This document shows positions 62,691 to 64,000 of a stretch of 64,000 nucleotides of DNA, one piece after another. The stretch is taken from the NCBI GenBank assembly GCA_002480525.1, contig DLCH01000009.1:62001-126000 (forward strand). The letters are read 5' to 3'. The position numbers and the translations under genes were made by a program. Below the pieces are notes generated by a model. It searched no databases, was not told the DNA's origin, and saw only the letters and a program-made list of their open reading frames with translations. The first letter of the stretch is position 1, and each line of letters begins with the position of its first letter. Source of the DNA: Gammaproteobacteria bacterium UBA7803. Lineage in GTDB: Bacteria > Pseudomonadota > Gammaproteobacteria > Pseudomonadales > Azotimanducaceae.

Positions 62691-62719
62691 GTCGGTCCTC
62701 TCGAGATGCCTCGACCCGG

Positions 62720-63847
62720 TTACCGGGTGTCGCGAACGCGGCCGCTGGAGATGCGGTCGTTGAGTTCGCGGACGATGGAGTCGGCGATGTTGCGGATGTT
62801 GTCCTGGGACACGCCGGCGGTGCTGCCGCCCTGCTGCACCAGCCGGTCCAGCGGCAGGTACATGATGTTGTTGCCGCCTTCGACCGCCACCATGACCTTG
62901 GTGGTGTTGCCGAGCACGGTTTCCATGGCGTCGATGTAGAGCCGGTCCCGGGTCACCTCGGTGGCGCGCTGGTACTCGGCGAGCAGCTTGTTGAAGCGGT
63001 CGGCCTCACCTTCGGCCCGGGCGACTACCCGGTCCCGGTAGGCGTTGGCCTGCTCGATGATCTGCTGGGCTTCACCACGGGCCTCGGGAATGACGCTCTC
63101 GGCGTAGGCGTTGGCCTCGTTGATGAAGCGCTGCTCGTCCTCCTTGGCCTTCTGCACGTCGTTGAAGGCGTCGGCCACCTGGTTCGGCGGCGCGGAGCGG
63201 TCGATGTTGACCTTGTCCAGCCGGATGCCGGTGCCGTAGTTCGCCAGGTAGGCCTGCAGGCGCTCCTGAACCTCCACGGCGATCGCCTCCCGGCCGGCGG
63301 TGATGACGTCGTCCATGACCGAGCTGCCGACCACGTGGCGCAGGGCGCTCTCGGTGGCCTGGGTGAGACTCGAGCGCGGCGCGCGCACGTTCACCAGATA
63401 GGCGATCGGATCCGACACCACGTACTGCACGGTCAGCGCCACGTCGACGATGTTCTCGTCCTCGGTGAGCATCAGCGCCTGGTGGCTGTGGGAGTTCACC
63501 CGGGTGACGTTGACCTTCTCCACCACGTCGATCAGCGGCGGGTTCCAGTGCAGGCCCGGCATGACCACGTTCTCCTGCACGGCGCCGAAGCGGAACACCA
63601 CGCCTCGCTCGCCCTGGTCCACCTGGTAGAGGCCCAGGAAGCCGTAGACCACGGCCAGGCCCACCAGGATGAAGCCGAACATGCGCAGGTTCAGGCCGCC
63701 GGCACCACCGCCGCCGCCCGAGCCGCCGCCGAAGATCCCGGACAGCTGGGCCTGGAGCTTCTTGAAGGCCTCGTCGAGGTCGGGCGGCCCCTGGTCGCCA
63801 CGGTTGCCCCATGGGTCTTTGCCGCCTCCGGGCTCGTTCCACGCCAT
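62720..63847 (-). CDS. hflK: HflK, FtsH protease modulator
   Basis: 375 aa. A Gly-rich N terminus (EPGGGKDPWGNRGDQGPPD and GGGSGGGGGAGGLN), one membrane helix (MFGFILVGLAVVYGFLGLY), then the SPFH domain with VDQGERGVVFRFGAVQENVVMPGLHW and a long coiled-coil region. The partner is HflC. hflX and hfq are expected just beyond the window on the right; the 153 bases up to the window end hold no gene. Confidence 0.95.
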   Translation of the reverse strand: MAWNEPGGGKDPWGNRGDQGPPDLDEAFKKLQAQLSGIFGGGSGGGGGAGGLNLRMFGFILVGLAVVYGFLGLYQVDQGERGVVFRFGAVQENVVMPGLHWNPPLIDVVEKVNVTRVNSHSHQALMLTEDENIVDVALTVQYVVSDPIAYLVNVRAPRSSLTQATESALRHVVGSSVMDDVITAGREAIAVEVQERLQAYLANYGTGIRLDKVNIDRSAPPNQVADAFNDVQKAKEDEQRFINEANAYAESVIPEARGEAQQIIEQANAYRDRVVARAEGEADRFNKLLAEYQRATEVTRDRLYIDAMETVLGNTTKVMVAVEGGNNIMYLPLDRLVQQGGSTAGVSQDNIRNIADSIVRELNDRISSGRVRDTR

Positions 63848-64000
63848 CTACTCGCGCTCCATCAACTTACAACGTTCCAAACTCACAACGTCCGCCGTCA
63901 GCAACTCCGGGTTCTCAGACTACTCACGGGGAAATCGAGGTTTGCGGGTCTGACTCGAGCCAGACGGGAAAGTTTAGGGTTGGCCCTGCGGGGGTGCAAC

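Overview
The window reads as a high-GC gammaproteobacterial chromosome. The evidence is a tmRNA encoding the tag ANDENYALAA, the hflK-hflC-yjeT-hisZ-purA and rnr-rlmB-rpsF-rpsR-rplI-dnaB-radA blocks in the Pseudomonas-like order, the glyA-nrdR-ribD-nusB-thiL-pgpA block, a PomA/MotB-type stator pair, and TonB-dependent receptors. I cannot name a genus.

Region 1 (1-8533) is the end of an integrated element, visibly AT-richer than the rest. It abuts the 3' end of ssrA (tmRNA, 8534-8890, minus strand). From the ssrA side it carries a P4-type tyrosine integrase and an AlpA-like regulator. Then comes a convergent, tightly overlapped operon: TM0106-type RecB/Cas4-like nuclease with an RNase H-like domain, SIR2-family protein, HerA/DUF87 ATPase, and KTSC-domain protein. 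Divergent from it are a ribbon-helix-helix protein and a DUF499 ATPase cut by the window edge. SIR2 plus HerA is a known antiphage pairing (SIR2-HerA, also called Nezha). The extra nuclease and KTSC genes fused into the same transcription unit, and the DUF499/RHH unit next door, make this the most interesting part of the window.

Region 2 (8.9-28.5 kb) holds housekeeping and envelope genes: Sel1-repeat protein, a diguanylate cyclase, motB-pomA, xseB-ispA, an aspartic protease, pgpA-thiL-nusB-ribD-nrdR-glyA, ettA, an S9 peptidase and a large TonB receptor. ribE, ribBA and ribH are missing from their usual place between ribD and nusB. A family of short hairpin (REP-like) repeats lies in the gaps. 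One ORF (21034-21483) is interrupted by a single in-frame amber codon.

Region 3 (28.5-37 kb) is accessory: a chorismatase-like enzyme, an XRE regulator with its membrane partner behind a striking 18-bp inverted repeat, a PaiB-like flavoprotein, a LiaF-like protein, a double thioredoxin-fold GST-like protein, and a TonB receptor-PhoD phosphatase operon.

Region 4 (37-64 kb) is the radA-dnaB-rplI-rpsR-rpsF-rlmB-rnr block, tRNA-Leu(CAG), then about 14.4 kb of signalling (REC-GGDEF-EAL, hybrid-free PAS histidine kinase, orphan HisKA protein), DoxX, a gluzincin peptidase, an arsR-arsI-arsC-acr3 operon with a clear operator, a CaCA antiporter, a phospholipid methyltransferase, a KAS III enzyme and folE2, before purA-hisZ-yjeT-hflC-hflK closes the window.
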